Positions 6,595-14,213 of a DNA stretch of 32,860 nucleotides are shown here, piece by piece. A model generated the notes under the pieces. It saw nothing but the letters and a program-made list of their open reading frames with translations. It was not told the DNA's origin and ran no database searches. The DNA comes from a virus, in IMG/VR virus record IMGVR_UViG_3300021373_001554, positions 1-32,860 of that record; one strand, written 5' to 3'. Both the position numbers and the translations under genes were made by a program. The first letter of the stretch is position 1. Each line of letters opens with the position of its first letter.

Positions 6595-7953
6595 ATGGCG
6601 ACAGGTTCACAAAAGGTAAAAACACCAACGGGTTGGAACGCAACTCGAGGTGCATGGGTAAAAACAGCATCTAATACATGGAAAGATGTAGACCAAATCT
6701 ACATCAAAACTCCAAGTGGATGGAATAATGCTTCAGGTCAAGAAGTAACTCAGATACCTTATCCTTACATTGCAAACGCACAAAATCCATTTATAAGAGA
6801 TGCACAACAACCGTATCCTTACATTGCGAATGCACAGAATCCTGTAATTAGAGATGCACAACAACCGTATCCTTATATTGCGAATGCACAAAGTCCTTAC
6901 ATTGCTCAAGGTAGGCAACCTTCTACTTATCAACATAGGTCTCCATTAATATATCAGAATCCAGTTTCTGCTCAAGAACCAAATATTAGGTCAGCACAAG
7001 AACCTAATATTAGGTCAGCACAAGAACCAAACATAAGAGATGCAAGACAACCTTCGACTTATAATCATAGGTCACCATTTACATATAGAAATCCAGTAAA
7101 TGGAAGACAACCTTTTACTTACAACTATAGGTCACCATTTACATATAGAAATCCTGTAAATTATCAAGAACCACATATTAGAAATGGAAGAAGTCCTGGT
7201 CTTTATCGAAATCCAGGTTCTGCTCAACAACCTAATATCAGAAATGCAAGAACACCGAGAGGATACAGAAATCCAGTAAATGGAAGAGAACCTAATATTA
7301 GAAGTGGTCAAACACCATTTACATATAATGCTAGACAACCTACTATCGTTCAATCGCCAAGAAACGGACAACAACCTGTTATTGGAATAGGTTCATTCCA
7401 ACAACCATATCCGTATGATACATTCCCTGGAGGATTTGGTGGTGGTTGCTTCAGTGCTGGTTCAATGGTAATGATGGGAGATGGAACTTATTCACCAATA
7501 GAGTCATTGATTGTTGGAAACTTAGTAATGTCTTGGAATGAAAATCTAAAAGTATTAGAGCAGAAAGAGATTAAGTTGATGATGACTCCAAAAATATGTC
7601 CAATCTACGATGTAGCATTCTCTGATGGAACTATCTTAAATGTAACAGATGGTCACCCATTATTATTATCAAACGGTCAATGGGGAACAATGAATGTTGA
7701 TAAATGTGTAGAAGACCACCCATGGATGGAAGGTATTAATACACACGAGATAATTGTTGGTGATAAAATTATGAACGAAACTGATTGTCTCCATTTCGAT
7801 AAACAAGACGTAATAGGAAGTGAAATCATATCTATTTCAGAAAACTCTGAAATGGAAGTTTACAATGTCAGTGAAGTGGCAGATAATCACACTTATATAG
7901 TTGATGGGTTAGTAGTTCATAACCTAAGAACAGGAAACGAGGCAAAAAGATAA
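6595..7953 (+). CDS. Pro/Arg/Tyr repeat protein with C-terminal Hint (intein-like) domain
   Basis: 452 residues in three parts. Residues 1-54 hold two similar segments (TPTGWNATRGAWVKT and TPSGWNNAS). Residues 55-275 are short repeats: three 18-residue units starting PYPYIANAQ, then many 6-8 residue units such as QEPNIRSA, RSPFTYRN and PVNGRQ. Residues 285-443 form a Hint domain: Cys285 after GGFGGG opens block A (CFSAGSMVMMGDGTYSPIES), T351-x-x-H354 is block B, and VYNVSEVADNHTYIVDGLVV, then His442-Asn443, is the C-terminal block. No homing endonuclease fits in 159 residues. The residue after Asn443 is Leu, not Cys/Ser/Thr, so cleavage as in bacterial intein-like domains is more likely than splicing. 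Probably a self-processing virion protein. Confidence 0.82.
   Translation: MATGSQKVKTPTGWNATRGAWVKTASNTWKDVDQIYIKTPSGWNNASGQEVTQIPYPYIANAQNPFIRDAQQPYPYIANAQNPVIRDAQQPYPYIANAQSPYIAQGRQPSTYQHRSPLIYQNPVSAQEPNIRSAQEPNIRSAQEPNIRDARQPSTYNHRSPFTYRNPVNGRQPFTYNYRSPFTYRNPVNYQEPHIRNGRSPGLYRNPGSAQQPNIRNARTPRGYRNPVNGREPNIRSGQTPFTYNARQPTIVQSPRNGQQPVIGIGSFQQPYPYDTFPGGFGGGCFSAGSMVMMGDGTYSPIESLIVGNLVMSWNENLKVLEQKEIKLMMTPKICPIYDVAFSDGTILNVTDGHPLLLSNGQWGTMNVDKCVEDHPWMEGINTHEIIVGDKIMNETDCLHFDKQDVIGSEIISISENSEMEVYNVSEVADNHTYIVDGLVVHNLRTGNEAKR
6757..6918 (+). repeat. Three 54-bp tandem repeats (18-residue units)
   Basis: Units at 6757-6810, 6811-6864 and 6865-6918 encode PYPYIANAQNPFIRDAQQ and two variants; the third diverges at its end. 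They lie at the start of the repeat region of the Hint protein. Confidence 0.8.
6973..7044 (+). repeat. Three 24-bp tandem repeats (QEPNIRSA units)
   Basis: Units at 6973-6996 and 6997-7020 differ by a single base; 7021-7044 is diverged. Each encodes Q-E-P-N-I-R-[SD]-A. In-frame expansion or contraction by slippage is plausible. Confidence 0.8.
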
Positions 7954-7969
7954 TGAGAGGTAATAAATA

Positions 7970-8698
7970 ATGCCACAAGGTCAATCAGTAGTAGCATATT
8001 CATTTAGTTATCGTGTGCCATTTACGTATAGGGTTTCTGCATCTTCGCAAAATCCATATATTGCAAATGCTAGACAACCTTTCACTTATAACTATAGGTC
8101 ACCATTTACATATAGAAATCCTGTAGGATATCAGTTACCGTTTACGTATAACTATGGTTCACCATTTACATTTCAGACACCTACTTCTTATCAACAACCT
8201 TTCACTTACAACTTTAGGTCACCAGGCACATACAGAAGTCCAGTAAATGGTAGACAACCTAATATTAGAAATGGTCAAACACCATTTACATATAGAAACC
8301 CAGTTTCTGCTCAACAACCTAATATTAGAAACAATCAAGCACCGTTTACTTATAACCATAGGTCACCGTTTACTTATAACCATAGGTCACCGTTTACTTA
8401 TAACCATAGGTCACCGTTTACATACAGAAATCCTGTAAGTCAACAAGAACCTAATATACGTAATGCACAAGCACCATTCACGTATCAGCATAGACAACCT
8501 GTTACGTATCAAAGAACTGGTCAAACACCATTCACGTATCAGCATAGAAGTCCTTCTACATATGCAAGACAAGGTCAAACACCTTTCACATATCAACATA
8601 GAAGTCCTTCAACTTACGCAACACAAGGAAGAACACCTGAAGCAAGATGGGACGGAGAAGTATCGCAACAATGGCCTGCATCTCCAATAACTGCATAA
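7970..8698 (+). CDS. Pro/Arg/Tyr repeat protein without Hint domain
   Basis: 242 residues, almost entirely the same repeat type as the preceding protein: QPFTYNYRSPFTYRNPV, QPNIRNGQTPFTYRNPVS, then TPFTYQHRSPSTYA copies near the C-terminus. It lacks the GW-rich start and the Hint domain. The period between prolines alternates between about 6 and 8 residues. GAGAGG (7955-7960) is the ribosome site. The short gap after the Hint gene suggests co-translation. The regular aromatic/Arg/Pro spacing suggests an extended or beta-solenoid fibre, but no fold is certain. No signal peptide or transmembrane segment is visible. Confidence 0.75.
   Translation: MPQGQSVVAYSFSYRVPFTYRVSASSQNPYIANARQPFTYNYRSPFTYRNPVGYQLPFTYNYGSPFTFQTPTSYQQPFTYNFRSPGTYRSPVNGRQPNIRNGQTPFTYRNPVSAQQPNIRNNQAPFTYNHRSPFTYNHRSPFTYNHRSPFTYRNPVSQQEPNIRNAQAPFTYQHRQPVTYQRTGQTPFTYQHRSPSTYARQGQTPFTYQHRSPSTYATQGRTPEARWDGEVSQQWPASPITA
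8342..8413 (+). repeat. Three perfect 24-bp tandem repeats
   Basis: Identical copies at 8342-8365, 8366-8389 and 8390-8413, each encoding the eight-residue unit P-F-T-Y-N-H-R-S. Perfect identity at DNA level indicates recent duplication, in contrast to the diverged units around them. Confidence 0.92.
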
Positions 8699-8704
8699 AG
8701 CAGT

Positions 8705-8712
8705 TATAAATA
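8705..8712 (+). promoter_or_regulatory. T4-type late promoter TATAAATA
   Basis: Exact TATAAATA in the gap after the repeat protein. The predicted start near 8718 leaves a 24-nt leader before the ATG at 8742. Confidence 0.7.
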
Positions 8713-8741
8713 CTTTCAGGTAAACAACATTATGAACTTTT

Positions 8742-10322
8742 ATGAATCCGAATTTAACACCAGAAGATTTTGAATCCAAGTTATTAGAACAAGAAGACAG
8801 TAAACGTGTTCATGTTTACATTGGTCATTTTAATATTGATATTGATTACAAAGAGACACAGGTCTATAAAACATTACAATACGTTTGGGACAATCACATC
8901 GATAGTGTTAAGTGGGCAAGTTGGGAAGAGGCAAACAAATTATTAGATACTAAGATAAACAAAAGTACCTATCTAGTATCAGACTTTAATTCATTACAAT
9001 CTCAAGCATACGCATATCATTATTTCTTACCTTATGGATATACAGAAAGACCTAGAGAGATAATACCTGGTCAAGGTAGTATGGATTTCAAAAACACTAA
9101 AGATGAATATGATGACATAAGAGATTATTGTGATTTCGAAAAGTCAGATGTTGAAAAAGGTGGCCATACAGAGCAATCACTTAATTCTATCTATTATCAT
9201 GCAGCCAAAGCTCATTGGGTTTTGAATGATATAAGAGAACAAGGCGCCTGGAATCCAATTCAAGGAAGAGTTATGAAACGTGACTACGATGAGGGTTACA
9301 GATTTCAAATTCACCCTGGTTCTATTAGGTCAGGTGTTTTTGATATGTTAAGTGATGATGACTTAGAATTTATAGTCTATGACAAGTATGATTTATTTGA
9401 TTCACCCGCTCTCACTTGTGATGAGTTTATTGAAAAGCAAATAGAACATGTTCAAAGTAAAAATGCAGAACACAATAACATATCGTTTAACTTTGCTGGT
9501 GGTTATATAGAAACGTCAACAGGAACAAACAATCTTTCAAACAAACCAAACTTTAGAGACAATGTTTTTGAACATAACAAAAAAGTTATGGAGATGTCAA
9601 AAGGTAAACGAGTAAACGTTTATGTGGGTTATGATAGCAGACATGGAGACTTTACTGATACTTCTATCAAAATAATGAAACAGTCAATCATTCAAGGATT
9701 TGGAGGTGGAGATGTTCATGGTGCTATGAGTAAATGGGACATTGATATCAAACCTTTAGATGTATCAAAGATACCAGAGTATACTAGAGAGTATGCAAAT
9801 CAATCAACAGAGTTTACTTATAGTAGGTTTCTAATCCCTTATCTGGAGAATTATGAGGGGTTTAGTATCTTTGTTGATAATGATTTTATATTTCAAAAGT
9901 CTATATTACCATTATTTTACTTTTTAAATACTGATGATGCAATTGCTTGTGTTAAATACAAGTTCGACAAACCTATCATTGAAACTAAATTCAATGGTGA
10001 GAAAAATGTTCCTTATCCTAAGAAACTGTGGTCAAGCATGATGATATTCAATAACGGTCATGAAGACTGTAGAAAACTCACACCAGAAGTTGTGAATACA
10101 GAATCAGGAAAATATCTACATCAATTTGAATGGACAGATAAGATAAGTGAGATACCAGAACGATGGATTATAACAGAAGGTTATGATACAATCGAAGAGA
10201 AACCAAGAGCATTTGCAATACATTACACAAGAGGTGGTCCTTGGATAAAAGATATGGATACAAGCGAAATAAATATGTTAGACATCTACGATAGATTGAA
10301 AGCTAAATCGCTTGACAAATAG
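8742..10322 (+). CDS. GT8-like glycosyltransferase with degenerate duplicated N-terminal half
   Basis: 526 residues. The C-terminal half (about 288-526) has a GT-A glycosyltransferase layout like family GT8: strand RVNVYVGYDSR, a DxD motif D379-N-D381 in IFVDNDF for metal and nucleotide-sugar binding, SSMMIFNNGH, and H494YTRGGPW501, comparable to the C-terminal HxxGxxKPW-type loop. The N-terminal half repeats KRVHVYIG (21) and QSxxYxYxxFL (86) with the same 65-residue spacing as K289 and Q354 but has no DxD. It should transfer a sugar to a protein or other acceptor in the host cell; the acceptor is unknown. The adjacent repeat fibres upstream are candidates. The ATG at 8732 is excluded because it runs into a stop. 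Confidence 0.75.
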   Translation: MNPNLTPEDFESKLLEQEDSKRVHVYIGHFNIDIDYKETQVYKTLQYVWDNHIDSVKWASWEEANKLLDTKINKSTYLVSDFNSLQSQAYAYHYFLPYGYTERPREIIPGQGSMDFKNTKDEYDDIRDYCDFEKSDVEKGGHTEQSLNSIYYHAAKAHWVLNDIREQGAWNPIQGRVMKRDYDEGYRFQIHPGSIRSGVFDMLSDDDLEFIVYDKYDLFDSPALTCDEFIEKQIEHVQSKNAEHNNISFNFAGGYIETSTGTNNLSNKPNFRDNVFEHNKKVMEMSKGKRVNVYVGYDSRHGDFTDTSIKIMKQSIIQGFGGGDVHGAMSKWDIDIKPLDVSKIPEYTREYANQSTEFTYSRFLIPYLENYEGFSIFVDNDFIFQKSILPLFYFLNTDDAIACVKYKFDKPIIETKFNGEKNVPYPKKLWSSMMIFNNGHEDCRKLTPEVVNTESGKYLHQFEWTDKISEIPERWIITEGYDTIEEKPRAFAIHYTRGGPWIKDMDTSEINMLDIYDRLKAKSLDK

Positions 10323-10340
10323 AGTATTTTAAATTATAAT
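10312..10340 (+). promoter_or_regulatory. Consensus sigma70 promoter TTGACA-17-TATAAT
   Basis: TTGACA (10312-10317) and TATAAT (10335-10340) with a 17-bp spacer, a perfect match to the bacterial housekeeping promoter consensus. The -35 box lies in the last codons of the glycosyltransferase gene. Predicted start about 10347-10350, at or 3 nt before the ATG at 10350. It should drive the oxygenase cassette early in infection. Confidence 0.8.
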
Positions 10341-10349
10341 GGAGTGACT

Positions 10350-10901
10350 ATGAATATGTTTATATACGATGAGAACGGTAATCTCGTCATAAGAAAACCG
10401 AACGGACTAGAATATACCTTTGAAAACACTGATAAACCAAATCTTGGTTTTGACTTTGATGTTGTTGTTTACGATGATATAGAAGTTAAAATTACAGAAT
10501 GGAAAGATGGTGAAGATTTTGATAATCAACAAAAAATTAATCTGAATGAAACAGAGATTGATGCTATTGAGCAGTATATTGAAAATTCTGCACCACCAGA
10601 AGGAGTATCATTAAATCAACAGTATAGTAATGAACTAGAAAATTTGTGTAATGATTACGTAAATTCACAAATTCAGTCTTATGGATTTTCAGATTTAGTA
10701 GATGTTATGGCAGCTGCTCGTGAAGGTTCTAATCACCCTCTCAGGTCAGATGCAAGAAGAACGTTAGAATATTATGACCAAATCTGGAACATTTACATAA
10801 ATGTAATGGAAGAAATAAGACATACTAGAGAAGATGTTCTAAAACCTTTCCAAGATTATTCTGCCCATTTTCCTGTACCACGTCCAGCATTAATCGGTTA
10901 A
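10350..10901 (+). CDS. Uncharacterised acidic protein
   Basis: 183 residues from the ATG at 10350 (MNMFIYDENGNLVIRK). A GTG two codons upstream (10344) is possible but is itself part of the likely Shine-Dalgarno GGAG. The N-terminal part looks beta-rich (GLEYTFENTD, FDVVVYDDIEVKI). The C-terminal half is helical (SDARRTLEYYDQIWNIYINV). No known domain recognised. It is the first gene behind a consensus sigma70 promoter. Its stop overlaps the start of the next gene (TAATG), so it belongs to the oxygenase operon. Confidence 0.65.
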   Translation: MNMFIYDENGNLVIRKPNGLEYTFENTDKPNLGFDFDVVVYDDIEVKITEWKDGEDFDNQQKINLNETEIDAIEQYIENSAPPEGVSLNQQYSNELENLCNDYVNSQIQSYGFSDLVDVMAAAREGSNHPLRSDARRTLEYYDQIWNIYINVMEEIRHTREDVLKPFQDYSAHFPVPRPALIG

Positions 10902-11569
10902 TGAAACTAGATGTCGAATACATCGACAAACCGTTTCACGTTGTCGAATTACCACTTACAAAGATTTATGTAATTGATGATTACCTAGAAACATCTATAC
11001 ATCATTCTATTAATGATACTTTCACTAAGGCATCAATTTGGGCAAAAGGAAATGAAGTAAGAGGAGATAGTCCAACAGGATTACCTCATCATCAATTTTG
11101 GGGTGCTAGTTTCTTACGAGGAGATGAAGAAGATAAAAATTGTCTTAGGTCTTTATATCTAGCAAAAGCTTTTAATGAAAGAATACAAACAGATTTTGGT
11201 TTTAAATGGATTAGATTTCAATATATGGGTTTGAATTCACAAACACAAGGGTTACATGGAACAACTCATTCAGATTGTCCACAAGAAGATGCGTGGAATC
11301 TATCATTTTTATATTATTATAATACATTCTGGAATTCAAATTGGGGTGGCACATTGAGATTTTATGATGACCATCAACAAGGTTTAGATGGACGTAATGA
11401 ACATATACAAAATCATCAAATCGCAGAAGTTGAATTCAAACCTAATAGATTGTTAATGTTTGATGGAAGAATACCACATGGTGCAGATGCGCCAAATGAA
11501 AACGCAAGATATGCCGATAGACGTTCAATTGTATTAAGAGGCGATGAGGTTGAAATATGCCAACAATAG
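10901..11569 (+). CDS. 2OG-Fe(II) oxygenase
   Basis: 222 residues with the double-stranded beta-helix signature of the 2-oxoglutarate/Fe(II) dioxygenases: H123-S-D125 (HxD iron ligands), distal H193 in IPHGADAP, and an Arg pair 207-208 before SIVLRG that would bind the 2-oxoglutarate carboxylate. The strand GGTLRFYDD lies between them. Members hydroxylate proteins, nucleic acids or small molecules; marine T4-like phages often carry several, mostly with unknown substrates. It is coupled at both ends (TAATG with the previous gene, 13-nt overlap with the next). Confidence 0.85.
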   Translation: MKLDVEYIDKPFHVVELPLTKIYVIDDYLETSIHHSINDTFTKASIWAKGNEVRGDSPTGLPHHQFWGASFLRGDEEDKNCLRSLYLAKAFNERIQTDFGFKWIRFQYMGLNSQTQGLHGTTHSDCPQEDAWNLSFLYYYNTFWNSNWGGTLRFYDDHQQGLDGRNEHIQNHQIAEVEFKPNRLLMFDGRIPHGADAPNENARYADRRSIVLRGDEVEICQQ

Positions 11570-12411
11570 ATTTCATAGCACATAACGAAAAAACAATAAG
11601 AGACTTCAAACCAGTCTTAGCAAAATCTATATCTCCCGATTGGTGGAAAAAAGCAAAGGTCGGTATGCATATTACTGGTGACTATGTGCAAACAATAAGG
11701 TCATGTCCTGCTATGGACGATTGGTTAAAAAGTGGTTGGTATGTTTTAGCAAATAGAGATATAGATGTTATAATGTATGATAATCAAAGTGTTACGAGAG
11801 AATTCAAAGAAGAGGGAGAAAAAGATTTGCCAAGAGTAGCATCACCATCTCACCCAAGTCATCAATATTTAAATTCATTCGAATATTTAGGTCAAGATGC
11901 ACCAGTGAAAGATGCATTTAAGATGAGAAATCCATGGAACATAAAAACTCCACCTGGCTATTCTTGTTTCTATCTAGACCCATTTTTATTTCAAAACAAA
12001 TACTTTGCAACATGGCAAGGAATCATAGATACTGATAAATTTAATACCAACCAAGATAACTCTCAAATCATTTTCTATCCAAAAGTTAATCATTCATTTA
12101 CAATTAAAAAGGGCACACCTATGTGTCAAATTATACCATACAAAAGAGATACTTGGACAGCAACTTATCAATTGCGTAGTTCAAAAAACTGGTTTAACAA
12201 TGAATCATTGCATACATTAGAAGATGAAAATAGGTCAATTGCAGATTGGGGAAGACATCATAAATATTCTGGATTAAGAGAAGAAGATATGAGCAAAATG
12301 GGTCCTTACAGAAATGAAGGATATTGGCAAGAGAAAGGTCAATTTTATTCTGAAGAAGAAAATCCACCACCAGAATGCCCATTTCACAAAGAGAATAAAG
12401 ATGTCAGTTAA
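11557..12411 (+). CDS. Uncharacterised protein between two oxygenases (DUF6065-like?)
   Basis: 284 residues. Features: KSISPDWWKKAKVG near the N-terminus, TIRSCPAMDDWLKSGW around 45-60, NPWNIKTPPGYSCFYLDPFL in the middle, FYPKVNHSFTIKKGTPMCQI, and a C-terminal CPFHK. The 'P.i.dw..sGw.v...' and 'W.i.tPpGYS.l...P' pattern recalls an uncharacterised family I associate with DUF6065, often next to oxygenases in marine phages; this name is from memory. The fold may be beta-rich. It overlaps the flanking oxygenase genes by 13 and 11 nt, so it probably works with them. Confidence 0.7.
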   Translation: MPTIDFIAHNEKTIRDFKPVLAKSISPDWWKKAKVGMHITGDYVQTIRSCPAMDDWLKSGWYVLANRDIDVIMYDNQSVTREFKEEGEKDLPRVASPSHPSHQYLNSFEYLGQDAPVKDAFKMRNPWNIKTPPGYSCFYLDPFLFQNKYFATWQGIIDTDKFNTNQDNSQIIFYPKVNHSFTIKKGTPMCQIIPYKRDTWTATYQLRSSKNWFNNESLHTLEDENRSIADWGRHHKYSGLREEDMSKMGPYRNEGYWQEKGQFYSEEENPPPECPFHKENKDVS

Positions 12412-13087
12412 CATATTATTTCCAGCATTCGTTTTCGAGAGAAATCATTTAGGTGAAGATGAACATATTGAAGAAGGAATGAATGCAGAGTATTTTAGTA
12501 TACTTAAGAATGAAATAGATGCAATGCGAAGAGATGACCCTGTTGGTAGAGCTGTTTCTAACAGTGGTGGTTGGCAATCAGTAGATAAAATAGAGAGTAA
12601 TCCTATATTCGTCAAAGCAATTAGGTCAATTAAAAGAATGATACGAACTGAGATGATGCCATTTCTTGGTAGAAATGAAAAAGATGTGATTGTAGATTTT
12701 CATAATTCATGGGCAAATATAAATGACAGTGGTGCATGGAATAAACCTCATCTACACAATGGTTGCTTTTACTCCGGAGTCATGTATATAGATGCAGATG
12801 GAACTGAAGGTGATTTTAGTGCAATAGATACAAATCATAAAGTCGTTGGAACTTTTCCAAATACACCTAGAATAGTAGAATCTTGGAAAGTTTCACCAAA
12901 GACTGGTGATGTGTATTTATTTCCTAGTGGTTTGATGCATATGGTCGAACCCAATTACACAAACAAAGAACGTTATAGTATATCATTTAATTTTGATGTT
13001 GCAATTAACTCAGACGATTTCAGAAAAGACATAAAATATCCTGGTTTGAGATTCAAAGTAGACGAAAGCGGCGACATTATAGTCTAA
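12401..13087 (+). CDS. 2OG-Fe(II) oxygenase, TIGR02466-like
   Basis: 228 residues from the ATG at 12401 (MSVNILFPAFVFERN). An in-frame ATG at 12314 would add 29 lysine-rich residues lying inside the previous gene and is unlikely. Motifs of the 2OG-FeII_Oxy_5/TIGR02466 type: WANINDSGAWNKPHLHNGCF, H117/H119, SGVMYID, then GDVYLFPSGLMHMVEPN with H180, and ERYSISFN with R191. It is likely a hydroxylase; the substrate is unknown. It is the last gene of the operon behind the sigma70 promoter at 10312. Confidence 0.8.
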   Translation: MSVNILFPAFVFERNHLGEDEHIEEGMNAEYFSILKNEIDAMRRDDPVGRAVSNSGGWQSVDKIESNPIFVKAIRSIKRMIRTEMMPFLGRNEKDVIVDFHNSWANINDSGAWNKPHLHNGCFYSGVMYIDADGTEGDFSAIDTNHKVVGTFPNTPRIVESWKVSPKTGDVYLFPSGLMHMVEPNYTNKERYSISFNFDVAINSDDFRKDIKYPGLRFKVDESGDIIV

Positions 13088-13090
13088 ATA
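13083..13090 (+). promoter_or_regulatory. Late-promoter variant TCTAAATA
   Basis: TCTAAATA overlaps the stop of the oxygenase gene and starts 13 nt before the ATG at 13096, the same distance as the four exact TATAAATA sites with leaderless geometry. Two mismatches make it weaker. Confidence 0.45.
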
Positions 13091-13095
13091 TATGT

Positions 13096-13359
13096 ATGGA
13101 AGGCATAACTATAGAACCACATTTACTTTGGGATTTTATTATAACGATTATTGTTATACCAGCAGGATTTTTGGTTCGTTCACTATTGGCAGAACAAAAA
13201 AGACTTGATATCTTAGTCAATAAAACAAGAGAAGAACTTGCTAAAGAATATGTCACAAAAAACGAATTAGAAAAAGATTTAGAGAAACTCATTCAAACAA
13301 TGGAACGAATTGATGAGAAACTCGACAGACTTCAAACCAAAACTTATTTCCAAGACTAA
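13096..13359 (+). CDS. Small membrane protein with C-terminal coiled coil
   Basis: 87 residues. One transmembrane helix near the N-terminus (about 11-31, LLWDFIITIIVIPAGFLV), then a charged heptad-like helix (KEYVTKNELEKDLEKLIQTM, IDEKLDRLQ). It sits alone between the oxygenase operon and gp13. The layout would fit a spanin-like or membrane-anchored assembly protein, but no signature decides. There is no Shine-Dalgarno, and the start is directly behind a late-promoter variant. Confidence 0.65.
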   Translation: MEGITIEPHLLWDFIITIIVIPAGFLVRSLLAEQKRLDILVNKTREELAKEYVTKNELEKDLEKLIQTMERIDEKLDRLQTKTYFQD

Positions 13360-13366
13360 TTTTTAA

Positions 13367-13374
13367 CATAAATA
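13367..13374 (+). promoter_or_regulatory. Late promoter variant CATAAATA
   Basis: CATAAATAGTATT, one mismatch from TATAAATA but with the same GTATT extension as the site at 3811. The predicted start is near 13380; a 16-nt leader with AGGA precedes the gp13 ATG. Confidence 0.6.
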
Positions 13375-13395
13375 GTATTAGGACAGGATACTATT

Positions 13396-14211
13396 ATGGC
13401 AAAACCAACAACAAAAGCAGAATTTAAAGATTATATCAAAAGAAAACTTGGTGCACCAGTGTTGGAAATCAACGTTGATGATGACCAGTTAGATGATAGA
13501 GTAGATGAAGCACTGCAATATTTTTATCAATACCACTACGATGGTTCAACAAAAGTATACCTAAAGCATCAAGTTACTAGTGACCAGTTGTCTACAATGA
13601 AGACTAACGAGACAACTACTGAGAGTGCATCTGGTACACATGCATATAGTGACCAACAGGTACATGAACAGCAGAATTACGTTGTATTACCAGATTCAGT
13701 TATTTCAGTTTTAAACATATTCCCATTCAATGATAAACACAATCTGAATATGTTTGACTTGAGATATCAACTAAGACTGAACGATTTATACGATTTAACA
13801 TCAACCAATATTCTTTATTACGAACAAGTTCAACAACACATAAATTTACTCGACCACGTTTTAGTGGGTAGACAACCAATTAGATTCAATCAGCATATGA
13901 ACAGATTGTATCTGGATATGGATTTATCTAGCATTAACGCAGGTGAATACATTATCATTGAATGTTATAGAAAGATGGACCCAACAACATTTTCAGATGT
14001 TTATGATGATATGTGGTTGAAGAAATACGCAACTGCATTGACAAAGTATCAATGGGGAGAAAATCTAAGTAAGTTCTCTGGTATTCAATTGCCTGGTGGT
14101 GTCGAGTTAGATGGCTCACAAATGAAGCAGGAAGCACAAGAAGAAATTTTAAGACTTGAAGAGGAAGCAAGATTGAATCACGATATGCTTCCACTTGATA
14201 TGATAGGTTAA
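13396..14211 (+). CDS. gp13: gp13 neck (head completion) protein
   Basis: 271 residues (T4 gp13 about 309). The N-terminus (TKAEFKDYIKRKLGAPVLEI, DDQLDDRVDEALQYFYQYHY) and the C-terminal DMWLKKYATALTKYQWGENL segment, followed by PGGVELDG, are typical of T4-like neck proteins. gp13 joins gp14 to form the neck that seals filled heads and accepts the tail. First gene of the 13-14-15-16-17 series; the next gene begins 3 nt after its stop. Confidence 0.9.
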   Translation: MAKPTTKAEFKDYIKRKLGAPVLEINVDDDQLDDRVDEALQYFYQYHYDGSTKVYLKHQVTSDQLSTMKTNETTTESASGTHAYSDQQVHEQQNYVVLPDSVISVLNIFPFNDKHNLNMFDLRYQLRLNDLYDLTSTNILYYEQVQQHINLLDHVLVGRQPIRFNQHMNRLYLDMDLSSINAGEYIIIECYRKMDPTTFSDVYDDMWLKKYATALTKYQWGENLSKFSGIQLPGGVELDGSQMKQEAQEEILRLEEEARLNHDMLPLDMIG

Positions 14212-14213
14212 TT

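Noticed and set aside
7447-7923. Hint domain considered as a true splicing intein
   Set aside because: The residue after the terminal Asn is Leu, only nine residues follow, and there is no recognisable C-terminal host-protein part to be joined.
8342-8413. Tandem repeats considered as a CRISPR array
   Set aside because: The 24-bp units are directly adjacent without spacers and in frame with the coding sequence.
8247-8690. Open frames in other forward frames within the repeat gene
   Set aside because: They arise because the 24-bp unit is a multiple of three and is open in several frames; no ribosome site, and the composition is repetitive.
12314-12400. N-terminal extension of the second oxygenase
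   Set aside because: The added 29 residues are Lys-rich, lie wholly within the previous gene, and do not resemble oxygenase N-termini; the ATG at 12401 fits better.
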